A stretch of DNA of 63,065 bases from NCBI GenBank assembly GCA_009760855.2, contig WPIO01000381.1, forward strand, positions 1 through 63,065, given 5' to 3'. This stretch comes from Cristatella mucedo. Lineage: Eukaryota > Bryozoa > Phylactolaemata > Cristatellidae. Shown piece by piece: positions 53,637-63,065 of the stretch. The translations under genes were made by a program, and so were the position numbers. Positions within the stretch are counted from its first letter, which is position 1. Each line of letters opens with the position of its first letter. The notes under the pieces are model-generated. The model did no database searches and was not told the DNA's origin. It saw only the letters and a list, made by a program, of their open reading frames with translations.

Positions 53637-53788
53637 TGCCGAGCTGGGTTGGTCCAGCGGTTAAGGAGCTCGCCCCGACCAAGGTCTGGCCGAGGTCGTG
53701 GGCTCGAGCCCTGAGGCATATGTGAAGTACCCGAATAGAGATTTAGTTCTCTTGGGGCGCAATATAAATGAATTATAATATTACATTT
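53637..53788 (+). mobile_element. SINE-1, best-preserved copy
   Basis: GGTTGGTCCAGCGGTTAAGG (A-box region), GTGGGCTCGAGCCCTGAGG (B-box region), CCGAATAGAGATTTAGTTC, TCTTGGGGCGC and the terminal GAATTATAATATTACATTTC. Confidence 0.9.
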
Positions 53789-55104
53789 CACGACGCGAGC
53801 GGTTGCTGGTCGCCCGCCCTCCTACGGCCAGCTGCATCCCATCGGCCCGAACCGTTGATACTTCGACACTTTTGTCACTTTGGCAGTCAAATCGATTTCG
53901 CTGAGCGTGAAGACGAGAGCGAGGCCATGCTTGAACGTAGGCTCGACCGATCGCCCAGCTGCGAGCTCTTCCAGCACCGTGCGACGCTGTCGTTACAAAT
54001 GGCGCTCACGGTGGCGCTTGCTTGTGGGTGCAGCACGGATGCTCGCACATTCGATCGTGAATTCCTGTTCAACTATCTTTCTTAGAGTGCAGCTAGTTTC
54101 GTGCTTGTTTGATCTTCGCGGAGAAAATCTTTGGCGCAAGGTTAAAGATCTCAATCTTACAAATGAATACAAAGACAACAAAAGCTTTGATTGCACGTCA
54201 ACATGATCTGATCTCTTAGCTTCGCTCCTGTAGCGGATGTTCCTGCTGACGAGCCAGCCGGTGTTTGGCGTTCTTTAATGGCACAATGTATCGACTACTA
54301 GAAAGACAAATGTTGCATATTGGCAGAACGCTAAGAGGTCGACGGGCAAATCCAAGATTTAATTTGCCGCTGCCGAATTATTGGGGTCCACAAATAACTG
54401 CGAAATAGCTGCCGACTCCACAATAACCGTCAGAGCACCTCGGTTATGAATACAAATTATACAGAATGCTATGACGAGTTTTCTCGCCAAATAGCATGCA
54501 GTTGCGCTTGGGAATTACTGTGCTTTGGCCGGCGTCAGCCAGCATATTTACATATTCAATCGGCGATGTAACTGCCATTTCCTCAAACCATTTCGCGAAA
54601 TTTCGGTTTTGATTAGAAATTGTATGTAAATTATAATTATAATTATAAGCTCCGTGTGACGCAGCCGTTACAAATGGCGCCCAAGGCGATGCTTACTTGT
54701 AGGCTCAGATTGGATGCTCGCACATTTGGACGCGTGTCAGCTGACATGTGCTGGATAGTCGCCGAGGGCTCTTAACTTGGTATCGTTTTACTAGTCTTGT
54801 TTCTCGCGACTGTATTGGTGAAGGCTAAACCTGAAAGATCGATTAGTGCATTCGCGTGATTAAGTTATGTACCGATAGGAGTGCTGAGTGTTTTAGTGCT
54901 GAACCAGCAGCTACCAGCTCTGTCGAATTTCGGAATTCAAAGAACTCTGTGCTGAGCGCCTCGAATTTTAAAGCCACGCCGATCAAATTGACAAACAAAA
55001 TTGTAATTATCTCATGAAAATACGAATTTACACTTGTGGTGAAGATAAGTGGTTGGTTCGTCCTCGTAGCCTTCGCCTTTAGGTAGCGGCTATAAACTGG
55101 CGAT
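53789..55104. other. No gene recognised
   Basis: The words GTTACAAATGGCGCYCA and GATGCTCGCACATT occur twice (near 53992-54045 and 54668-54725), so a diverged tandem repeat of about 670-bp spacing may be present. Frames (up to 108 codons) have no motif. Confidence 0.35.
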
Positions 55105-55480
55105 GGTGAGCCGTAATGGCACACTGGGTTGGGTGGTTGCTTTGCACCCACATCGGCCCGAGGTCATGGGCTCGAATCCTGCGGTGGGCGATCCTTTATC
55201 GCCGCTGCAAGCGCTGGTGATAGCCGTCAAGGCTCTTCCGTTGCTGTACAGAAGAGGCTGCTAAATCAGCTTCAGTATTGTTTGCATTAGAAGAACCTTC
55301 CACAGTTACATCTGGGTTTTAGACTGGCTTCAATAAACACTCGAAATCAGCGGAAGCAACCAATGATATTAAACACAATTCAATCGCATTTCCCTTTGCA
55401 GCAAGCATAAAGCGACTCGAAAGAGATTGATTTCTCTGCGGGCTTTTTATCAAGTGCATTTTTATTATTGATTATATTGA
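55105..55480 (+). mobile_element. SINE-2 copy B
   Basis: The head has GGGCTCGAATCCTGCGG (B-box region). The body matches copy A with about 40 extra bases (near 55255-55295). The tail has GCATTTCCCTTTGCAGCAAG, CGAAAGAGATTGATTTCTCT and an ATT run. Confidence 0.85.
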
Positions 55481-55484
55481 AGGA

Positions 55485-55745
55485 GACTTTACCATTTTCT
55501 CATAACCTCTAAATATTATTAAATTTCCAGGTCCATCTTTACTACATTTAGCTCTTGGCACTTTAATTCTTGCCTTTACGCAATGGTCCGACTTTCAATC
55601 CAAAGTAGGCACAATTAATTTACTTTGAGTATAAAACCTTGATAAACACCTTTTACAAAGCAGCCGAATCCCAACATATTTTTTCGTCCTACAAAGAGAG
55701 TTGAAAAAAGCTAATAAAGCATTATCCGACTTAAAGGAGAGAGCA
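55485..55745. repeat. Shared 3' flank of SINE-2, copy B
   Basis: Same sequence as 34798-35055 and 57220-57475 (TTAAATTTCCAGGTCCATC, AAAGCAGCCGAATCCCAACA). Confidence 0.8.
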
Positions 55746-55892
55746 TACTAGTCACGGCTCGCAAGTAGGCCTGTTTATCTAGCTTATTTGCGCTAATAGC
55801 TTATTATACTAACCCAAACATCTCGACCTTCGACAAAACATCCGGTCTGTTAAGCGTCTTCCAATTAATTGACTAGTACGGGAAAATCTCAG

Positions 55893-56246
55893 CCTTAATA
55901 ATAATAACAACAACAATAATGCACTTGATAATGCTCCCTCAGAAAACTCAGTCTCTTTCTAGGCGCTTTACATTTACTGCAAAGGTAAATGCGACTTAAT
56001 GGTGAGCAATATCATGCTTGATAAACAACATGAATAACATGGTTAGGGGTGACATGCACAGGGTCAGCATGCAAGTGTGGTTAGTGGCAGCATGCACAGT
56101 GTCAGCACGCATAAGCACATCAAGGACGAGTCACAGGGTCCCATCAAATGCTGTCATAAATAGGTGCGTTTTTAAGTTCTTTTTAAATGTGGTCAGGTCA
56201 GGGGATGTTCTGACGCAGGTCGGGAGGGAGTTCCAGGCTTCGGGAG
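55893..56246 (-). mobile_element. LINE-B 3' end, reverse, inserted in TRIM copy 3
   Basis: An AATAATAATAACAACAACAA tail, stem-loop complement, full 3' UTR and the last RT residues (GGGAGGGAGTTCCAGGC). Its truncated 5' end at 56246 abuts TRIM-like sequence. Confidence 0.9.
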
Positions 56247-56944
56247 CACGTGATGTGCTCTCACAATTCAAAGGCTTTGGTCACAGAATCCACAGCATAC
56301 TTCTTCCTCGTCTTAATCACGTCTAAATGGACGGCACGAACCGATTGGACGTCTTTAACTAGATTCCAAGGCGGTAAGAGGTGGGAAGACTTGGCTTTCA
56401 AATGCTCAAGCAGACACTGTGTGCTTTATCTAAGAACCTTCAAGAAAGTTTCGGCTGTTGATCCTTTTAGGTGCTGCGGCAAAGAGTGACCAGAGACCTC
56501 ACATTGCCTGCCACAGTCGGTTGACTTGGCTTGCTTGCAAGTCAAGCACAGCAGATCCAGGGGCTTCTGGTGCTGCAGACACTGCTGCTGCCCTGGGGCA
56601 TCTAGTGCTCTAAACTCTAGGTTCCAGTTCGTGATCTGTCGAAGCTCGGTGATTAGGTAATTTTTGCTGTGTCGGTTATGGCCATGTGAGCAGGCTGAAC
56701 ACAAGGATTTCTGGCACTGCTTACTCCAGCCGTCTGCTGACACGTCATAGCTTCTATCCTCTCAGCACAGGCTGCACTTGCCAGCATCTTTAAGGGTTGT
56801 CAAACGTTTTGCCAACTCGGCAATAAAACCATTGTGATGCTTTGCTTTACGGAAGTCGCTGGGTACGTCAAAAGCTTTACAGCAAATGCTCATTGAGCTC
56901 TCTCCTGTGGCAGCACGGTCGGCAGAGCCATTGCAGTAGCAAAG
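56247..56944 (-). pseudogene. TRIM-like fragment, copy 3, truncated at both ends
   Basis: It aligns with residues of about 41 to 260 of the intact frame at 8696-9796: the end of the RING, both B-boxes (frame 56743-56426 has WSKQCQKSLCSAC, QQCLQHQKPLDLLCLTCKQ) and part of the coiled coil. The start codon and first RING cysteines are replaced by SINE-2 DNA on the right, and the rest of the coiled coil by LINE-B on the left. Stops and indels occur inside, such as the TGA that ends the CSLC-type motif, the same kind of change as in copy 1. Confidence 0.85.
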
Positions 56945-56969
56945 TGTCTACACAATGTGTCTACACAGT

Positions 56970-57215
56970 ACGTAGCCGTAAAGGCTCTTCTGTTGCTATA
57001 CAGAAGAGGCTGTTAAATCGGATAGTTTTTCTTTCTTAAAAGGACCTTTACCAGCTACATCTGGGTGTTAGACAGGCTATAATAAACACTCAAAATTAAT
57101 GGAAGCAACACACCATTCAATCGCGTTGCCCTTTGCAGCAAGATGTAAAGCGACTCGAAAGAGATTGAGTTCTCTGAGGGCGCTTTATTAGGTGTATTAT
57201 TATTATTATTTATAA
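56970..57215 (+). mobile_element. SINE-2 copy C, head missing
   Basis: It begins in the body (TAGCCGTAAAGGCTCTTC) and keeps the LINE-B-like tail (GATGTAAAGCGACTCGAAAG, ATT run). The A and B boxes are lost at the junction with the TRIM fragment. Confidence 0.85.
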
Positions 57216-57219
57216 TATT

Positions 57220-57475
57220 GAAGGAGACTTTACCGTTTTCTCATAATCTCTAAATATTATTAAATTTCCAGGTCCATCATTACTACATTTAGCTCTTGGC
57301 ACTTTAATTCTTGCCTTTCCGCAGTGGTCCAATTTCCTCTCCAAAGTATGCTCACTTAATTTGCTCTGAGTATAAAACCTTGATAAGCACCTTTTACAAA
57401 GCAGCCGAATCCCAACATATGTTTTCGTCCTACAAAGAGAGTTGAAACTAGTTATTAAAGCATTATGCGACTTGA
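57220..57475. repeat. Shared 3' flank of SINE-2, copy C
   Basis: Third copy of the 34798-35055 sequence, ending at GCATTATGCGACTTGAAG. It marks the probable left limit of segmental copy B. Confidence 0.8.
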
Positions 57476-57875
57476 AGGAGAGAGCATACTATTCGCAGCT
57501 CGCAAGCCGGCCTGTTTATCTAGCTTCTTCGCGAGTAGTGGCGATGAGACGTCCTTGGCGACAAATGGTTTCCGACCCAAACAACCGTCTCGCACGCTGG
57601 GCGACCGAGATGGCCGCGGTGGTCAAAAAGACGGCTAAGGCTGAAAGAGCCGCGCGAAGCGCACAGAGCACTGTTGCTTCACGGCATCGTCATCACCCGC
57701 GGCCGAGCGTTCGACGCAAGGATGGAAGGGGTTCTCCACGCTCCGCGAATCCTTTAGATTGAGCGTTCTCAGCGGTGCTCAGTGCCGCCTGGAAAAAAAT
57801 CGCTCGCGGTGGACCGCCACTCGTGCTGAGGCGTCGCCTTGGCCGTGCGAGTGGCTCCTGGCGCATTGGTTAACA
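57476..57875. other. GC-rich spacer, no gene recognised
   Basis: A plus-strand frame ending at 57762 is Arg/Ala-rich (ARWATEMAAVVKKTAKAERA) and could be an exon, but it has no known motif and begins in the SINE-2 flank. Confidence 0.3.
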
Positions 57876-57879
57876 TACA

Positions 57880-58060
57880 GCAGAGCTGAGCGGAGAGCGT
57901 CAAGCACAGAGCGGAGCGGAGAGGAGCGCAGGGAGAGCGTGAAGAGCGGAGCGAGAGCGTAAAGCGCAGAGCCAAGTGTATAGCGTATTGTGCGGAGCCG
58001 AGTGGCGAGTTTACAGAGCACAGCGAAGTGGAGAGCATACAGCTCAGAGAGAAGTGGACT
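57880..58060. repeat. Degenerate purine-rich tandem repeat
   Basis: Repeated GAGCGGAGAGCG/AAGCGCAGAGC words of about 10-14 bases fill this stretch. It lies where the opposite duplication copy has a long GA tract nearby. Confidence 0.7.
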
Positions 58061-58895
58061 GCCGGCGGACTCGGCCCGTGAGGCCTGACTTGAAGGGAGA
58101 CGTGAGACAAGAACTGGCATGCGTCAGTGATTTAACCAAATCATCAGTTATGGTTATCGTTCTGTCATGGTACTGAAGTACGGGTCCCACGAATAACTGC
58201 GATACTCGGTGCTAAGGCGTCACCTTGACCGACGGAGCTGTCGCCTAGTCGGTCGTCGGTTGCGTTGGCCGTTCGAGCGGCCACTGGCGAATTGATAAAC
58301 CCGGCGGCAAACCTGGCCCGTGCTAAGTCTGCAGCTGAGCTGGGAGGGGGGAGAGAGACGAGCCCGACGTATCAATCCACTGTTATCTACTGCAAGTCAC
58401 AAATAACGTGCCACCAGCTGTAGCTTCGCTCCGCTCTGAAAAGCGTCGCGTTACTTTCTCGACCTTCCATGCTCTAGACTAGACTTTGCATGGCCCGAAA
58501 CTGCTGTCTTTGTAGGCTGTAGCAACCCAAAACCGATGAGCAGCTGACGAGGAGGCGTGGTCAGCTAGCTGATTGGCTGCTAGCTCTTAGTCATTGAATG
58601 ACAGGCCAGCAGAAGCAGCATCTGCTCGGACATAACGTCTACGAACGCTGGCAGCTCGGTGCCACTGCAGCTGCTCTCTGCCTGGCTGCAGCTGCTCACA
58701 AACGAACGATGAGACTAATAGTCTGAGTGGAACTCGTGGAATTACATGGAGATTCTTGAAAAATCGTGGATTAATTATTTATGGATTATTGATGCATCGC
58801 TTCATGACATGGTAAGTAAATGCATTCATTAGTATCAGTCTGACGAAGTGACATACAGGGCTGGCCTAGAGCTGCATGTCGCAGACCTCCAGCTC

Positions 58896-59858
58896 TTAGC
58901 ACTTAGCTGCTGCAGAGTACACGCTCACAGTCCGCCCGTAACAATCCAGCACGGCTAACACGGTCCTCTGTCCTCTGCCCAGTGACAGGCACCAAGGCCG
59001 CTGCAGTCCGTGGCTGCTGTAGGAGAGGACCTGCTGCAGCACCTGCCCAGTCACAGCACAGAGCGCCCTCACACAGTCCCTGCTCCTGTCTCGCCGCTGC
59101 AGCCTCCCCCACACAGCCAAGTACAGGAGGCCGCCTGCAGCACAGACGCCCGTCGCTGCCTCCTCACTGCTCAGCTCGTGTCTCCATTGTCTGTCACCTC
59201 GGTGGCTGCAGCTGTCCACTACATACAGCTCTCTGCCATTGCCCAGCTTCACCTCGCTGCAGCTCGAAGTGATCAGAGCAGCAGCAGTGAGAGCCACACT
59301 CTGTATGTCGTACTCGTACTCGCTGCTGTGCACCAGCTGCCCCAAGCTCATCCGCAGCAGCTGCAGCCTTGGACCATAGCTGCCCTGGGTCACAGCGAGC
59401 AGATCGCCGAGCAAGGACAGCTTCCATGGCGACCACGGCAGCTCAGCAACACGTCGGTCCTCGATCCACATTCCGTGCGAGTCCCCTGCAGCAGCAGCAG
59501 AGCTGCGTCTGAGCAGCAGGACGAGCTGTGAGAAGTGCACGCCTACAGCTCCACGTCCGTTCTGCAGGGACCGCACTGCAATGACATAGTCGTCCCCTCC
59601 GTTGCTCCGCTTTGCAGGTTTCCAGACGCTCAGCTCGCTGCCGCTGTGACTGTATTCCTTAAGGCCATGCTGCCCTGCAGCCAGCAGCAGATGCCCCTCT
59701 GACGTCACAGACAGGTCGTAGCAAGAGAAAGGCGTCTGGAAGCCGGTGGAGGCCGGGCCAAAGTTCAGCTCTAGCTGCTGCTCTGCTACAACGAACGCTG
59801 CATTGTGTGAATACAGGCAGCAGCAGAGCTCTGCATGAGACGAGAGAGACTCGTGCAC
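58896..59858 (-). CDS. NHL/beta-propeller-like protein, copy B
   Basis: An open frame of 320 residues, paralogous to 35948-36988. The first codon listed is GTG; there is no in-frame ATG nearby and a stop lies a few codons upstream, so this may be an internal exon. Blade-like blocks are HLLLAAGQHGLKEYS, LGDLLAVTQGSYG, GRELYVVDSCSHRGDRQW, GLLYLAVWG and RTVLAVLDCYGRTVSVYS. This last one, with DxxGRxVxVYS, resembles the closing blade of NHL domains. The polyalanine is only four residues. It probably acts as a binding platform, if the family guess is right. Both copies are open over 300 codons despite many base differences, which favours selection on the protein. Confidence 0.55.
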   Translation of the reverse strand: MHESLSSHAELCCCLYSHNAAFVVAEQQLELNFGPASTGFQTPFSCYDLSVTSEGHLLLAAGQHGLKEYSHSGSELSVWKPAKRSNGGDDYVIAVRSLQNGRGAVGVHFSQLVLLLRRSSAAAAGDSHGMWIEDRRVAELPWSPWKLSLLGDLLAVTQGSYGPRLQLLRMSLGQLVHSSEYEYDIQSVALTAAALITSSCSEVKLGNGRELYVVDSCSHRGDRQWRHELSSEEAATGVCAAGGLLYLAVWGRLQRRDRSRDCVRALCAVTGQVLQQVLSYSSHGLQRPWCLSLGRGQRTVLAVLDCYGRTVSVYSAAAKC

Positions 59859-59991
59859 TGTGTTGCATGACAGGTAGTTTTACAAGAGTAGCTTAAATCT
59901 TTCTTATACAATAAAATGTCGTACGACTTTTCGTTGCTTGCCTGCAGTATTGCAAGGTTGCACCTTTGCAACATACTTGGTCTTATTTTTA

Positions 59992-60322
59992 TAAGAATAA
60001 TAATAAATTTGATAAAGCACCCTCAGAGAACTACATCTCTTTCAAGGCACTTTACATTTGCTGCAAAGAAAGCACGATTAATTGGTTTGTGGTAGCATGC
60101 TCAATAAACAACAAGAATAACATATTTAGGGGTGACATGCACAGGGTGAGTGTGCAATTAAAGGCTGTGACGCCCACTGCTTAAGGCAGTGATATTTAGG
60201 TGCGTTTTTAGTTTCTTATTGAACGTAGTCTAGTCAGGAGATGTCGTGACCCCAAGCAAGAATGCATAATGGGCTTTGGGAGCATACGAACTAAAGGCAC
60301 AGTCTCCAAAGGATCCGAGGTT
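59992..60322 (-). mobile_element. LINE-B 3' end, reverse, in segmental copy B
   Basis: The same insertion as 37105-37440, at the same place in the unit, with its own point changes. Confidence 0.85.
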
Positions 60323-60347
60323 CAGCCTTTAAATATATGTGCACAGT

Positions 60348-60581
60348 TCACTCATTCTTAGTGCTGAGCTTAATCTCAACAGCTGAACAAGGTGAGTGAG
60401 GTAGCTTTGCTAAACTTGCCTGGTCCTGGTCCTCAGTAATCAACACGACCAATTCACGGGCCTCATGCCTGCTCATTTTGTGATTTGTCATCAAACAGGA
60501 CTGGTACCTTAATGCACAACTATGGAGATTTCCAGTGACCCTGTCAAATGTTACAAGCTCTCGCCTCCAATACCATGCCAT
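60348..60581 (-). CDS. Conserved short frame of the segmental duplication, copy B
   Basis: 77 residues from ATG 60581, counterpart of 37450-37680 (see there). The single length difference is a multiple of three. Confidence 0.3.
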   Translation of the reverse strand: MAWYWRRELVTFDRVTGNLHSCALRYQSCLMTNHKMSRHEARELVVLITEDQDQASLAKLPHSPCSAVEIKLSTKNE

Positions 60582-62779
60582 ATTTACTTAGTCTGCATTT
60601 TCACGATTACTGTGTTTGGGTTCACATACTCATTCCAGGCCGTACATGCATTCTGACACTTGCAGGGCGTACACCAGTGCTGCATATGACTTCAGCACTG
60701 TCAGTGCATTTACACTTCTCCATTAGCAAGATACAGTTACATGGCAATGCAGTACAGCTCGATCCAAAGCACTAAAGCGCTCGATCGAAGCAGTACGGCT
60801 TACTTTGGCTCCAGCCGATGCAAGCACTCACTGAAACTCTAATCTTCAAGCCCTGGACCAAGGGTGCAGCTGCAACAGCAATAGCCATAGCTCAATCACT
60901 TGAGCACTGCACCATCAATATACTCACAATAGAATACTACTTACAAATTACTAGTCCTTTCTATACCTCACACCTAGGCAACCCTGATTATTCTAACCAA
61001 AAAGAGAGTGACCCTATTTCATCATTGCAACTACAAGCTCTTATTGTCACGGCAATTTGGCCACTATCATTACTTGTTCTGCATTTACAAATCACTTCTC
61101 TTTTCTTTGCCTACCAACGCAGAGACAACCCTTTCTATCCATGTGACCAGTAAATAAAATCACGGTAGCTAATTATTGCAGGTAGACTGTCGTTACAGCG
61201 ATAATTTTAATACGACGTTTGTATAGTGCCCGAAGTGAACAAAATGTCTTGCCGCGTGCGTTACAAGTTACTGAAAGATATCTTGATCTGACATGCATGC
61301 ATCAGATAGCAAGTATAATGCCTGGCATGCTAAAGCTAAACAAGACACACTCAAATTTACTTGCTTGCACAACCTCTGGCCTAAAACACGCACCGAACCA
61401 TGCATTACAATTCCACATTGCTGATATCGTGCCCCCCAAATTGTGTCGCTGCCGGTCAGAATCATAGAATAGTGTGTTCCTACCCGCCAGAACCTTGCTG
61501 CAACCCTCTGCAGCAACCGTTTTCGGCAGTCTGCTAGGTCATGCTATAACAGTCAGTTTGTCTAAATAAGGGCACGGGTCACAGGGGTCTATTTACAACC
61601 ATGTGTACCAGTCAATTCATTCTCGTAAGACGACAATCCCATGAGGTCAAGCAGCATTCCAAATGAGAGCCTTAAATCTAATGACTCTTCAATGTTTCTT
61701 TGGTTCACCTACAGGCACTTTCGATGATAAACCGGTAAGAAATAGCTAGGCATAGCCACACTGGGACCAGCAAGTAGAAAATACACACCTATGCTGCAAT
61801 TCGGAAAATATCTGCACCATTGTAGACATCTAGATAGTGCAGGAAAGGTACGATGATGGAGCAGTCGCAGATCACCACCACATACCATACGATAAAATAT
61901 ACCTCTTCGCTTTTATGACATGCCCATAGGGTGCCTGCTACTGTAGTCCAACATTAGCGATACGAAGAGGCTTGAAATGAGAGCTTGCAGTTGTGGTCGT
62001 CTGGACGTGCAGTGAAGCTGCAGAGAAGCTGCCTTACTGGTACCACAACTGCTTAGCACGTCAGAATCTATTTGTAGTCTAGAGTTCCTACATGCATACT
62101 ACATGCAGCTTCTGTCAGCAAAAACACTGACAAGTGAAGCACACAGTATTCGGAACTGCTGCGCACTCCTTTACGTGCTGCTCCTGCCGCTGACTTTCCG
62201 TCGGCCGCAGCTGCAAGTGTCCGATAGCGGTCGGAAGCCGGGCTGTTCTCACCGGCCGATGCCACCCAGCTGGACTAGGCCCCCAACAAGCCGCACGAGG
62301 TGGGTCTCACCCCACAGTGGCTCAGCGACGGCCATCTGCCTGCCGTCTGCTGCCGTTCGTCTACCGTCTGCTGCTGCAGCTTGATTTATTACATGCCAGT
62401 TGAAGCAATATTCACATTTGTATAGTCGCTTAATAGCCTTAGTGGCTATCACTCCCACTTTCAGCAGGCAATGGAGAATTCCCAGTTTCAAGACTCCAAT
62501 GGCCAACCTATTTCGTAAGTTAAGAGCACTTTATTCTTAGGGTCGGACCTAGGGCAGCAGTAAGGGCAAGCTGATATAACGAAATCGTTTAGACAACGCG
62601 AATGAGCTTATAGCAACCGCTGGCTACCCAGTTGCTTGCCAGCTGTAAGGCCAACTCTCTCCAGGTAAGGCCTACCTGAACCACGCTTCTAGTTGTGGCA
62701 GAGACTTCCCTTGTGCCGCTTGGGCTAACGGTACCCACTATAGCCTACCTGCCGTTTGGCCAGATCTGACCTTTCTCCC
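60582..62779. other. Duplicated DNA without a recognised gene, copy B
   Basis: It aligns with 37681-40077 apart from the 251-bp insertion. Frames are short. Near 62155-62390 it is GC-rich with repeated GCCGTCTGCTGCCG-like words. Confidence 0.5.
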
Positions 62780-62796
62780 GCTCCCCTCTCTCTCTC

Positions 62797-62829
<33 letters not shown>

Positions 62830-62870
62830 TTCTCTCTGTGTCTTTATCTCTCTCTCTCTCTCTCTCTCTT
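62780..62870. repeat. (CT)n microsatellite at the right end of copy B
   Basis: CT with few interruptions, followed by TACGGTGGCAAAAAAG. Confidence 0.95.
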
Positions 62871-63065
62871 ACGGTGGCAAAAAAGATACTAGAAATCTGA
62901 CTGCATGTTAACCTCCATCAACGAACACGATCGCCAACAAGCCATAGCAGCTGTCACCCCTGCTAGAGGAGGCCGTTACAGAAATGCCTACCATAACCTT
63001 ACGCCCAGGGCCAAGACCCAATGGCAGCAGACAGATTGACTAGTGCACATGAGCTTGGTAGCAGC
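62871..63065. repeat. Right end of the segmental-duplication unit, copy B
   Basis: It matches 3719-3905 and is cut by the window edge, so the unit may extend further. Confidence 0.8.

Larger units (their letters stand above)
58360..62900. repeat. Segmental duplication, copy B
   Basis: It aligns with 35530-40340 in the same orientation. It lacks the long GA tract, the CAG expansion and the 251-bp insertion of copy A, and has about 130 extra bases near 58700-58850. Confidence 0.85.

Noticed and set aside
53637-53710. tRNA gene
   Set aside because: A- and B-box words are present, but no cloverleaf closes and the sequence continues into a LINE-like tail, so it is a SINE.

Overview
The window is repeat-dominated nuclear DNA of an invertebrate animal, plausibly an early-branching marine one such as a sponge, but the sequence does not fix the species. 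Evidence for this: long decayed non-LTR retrotransposons of the L2/CR1 type, tRNA-derived SINEs with matching 3' ends, RING/B-box (TRIM-like) and NHL-like propeller coding fragments, a FLYWCH/MULE transposase relic, long GA/CT microsatellites, and no bacterial operon structure. I name two LINE families here. LINE-B ends in a GC-closed stem-loop followed by (ATT)n; LINE-A ends in ACATT repeats. I also name two SINEs: SINE-1 (about 150 bp) and SINE-2 (about 350 bp). Layout. 0-4.5 kb: an old LINE-B, a reverse SINE-1 and low-complexity DNA. 4.7-9.8 kb: a tandem duplication carrying two TRIM-like genes on the minus strand; the left copy is a pseudogene and the right one (8696-9796) is an intact RING/B-box/B-box/coiled-coil frame, with a LINE-A wedged between. 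10-26 kb: LINE, SINE and LTR fragments, several locally duplicated repeat modules and one strong hairpin. 26.3-27.3 kb: a broken FLYWCH-MULE transposase gene. 27.4-28.65 kb: a long reverse LINE-B. 29.42-31.26 kb: the most unusual block, an AT-rich, compact island with an A32-type packaging ATPase, a divergently transcribed zinc-ribbon protein, an adenain-like cysteine protease with frame breaks and an unidentified 162-residue protein. It is best explained as an endogenous fragment of an adintovirus/Polinton-like DNA virus. 31.5-34.5 kb: nested LINEs and polypyrimidine DNA. 34.5-40.3 kb and 57-62.9 kb: two copies of a segmental duplication of nearly 6 kb, each with one propeller-like frame (minus strand). 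Copy A has a 24-unit CAG tract where copy B has four units, and a 251-bp insertion flanked by a 13-bp duplication. 40.3-57 kb: LINE-B and LINE-A copies, solo-LTR-like pieces, SINEs and a third, doubly truncated TRIM fragment (56.25-56.94 kb). Few genes look functional: one TRIM-like frame and two propeller-like frames (perhaps exons) are the best host candidates. RBCC modules and NHL-like propellers are often joined in TRIM-NHL proteins, so their presence in one locus is suggestive, but nothing here joins them. The LINE-B reverse transcriptase probably mobilised both SINEs, because all three share the same 3' stem-loop.
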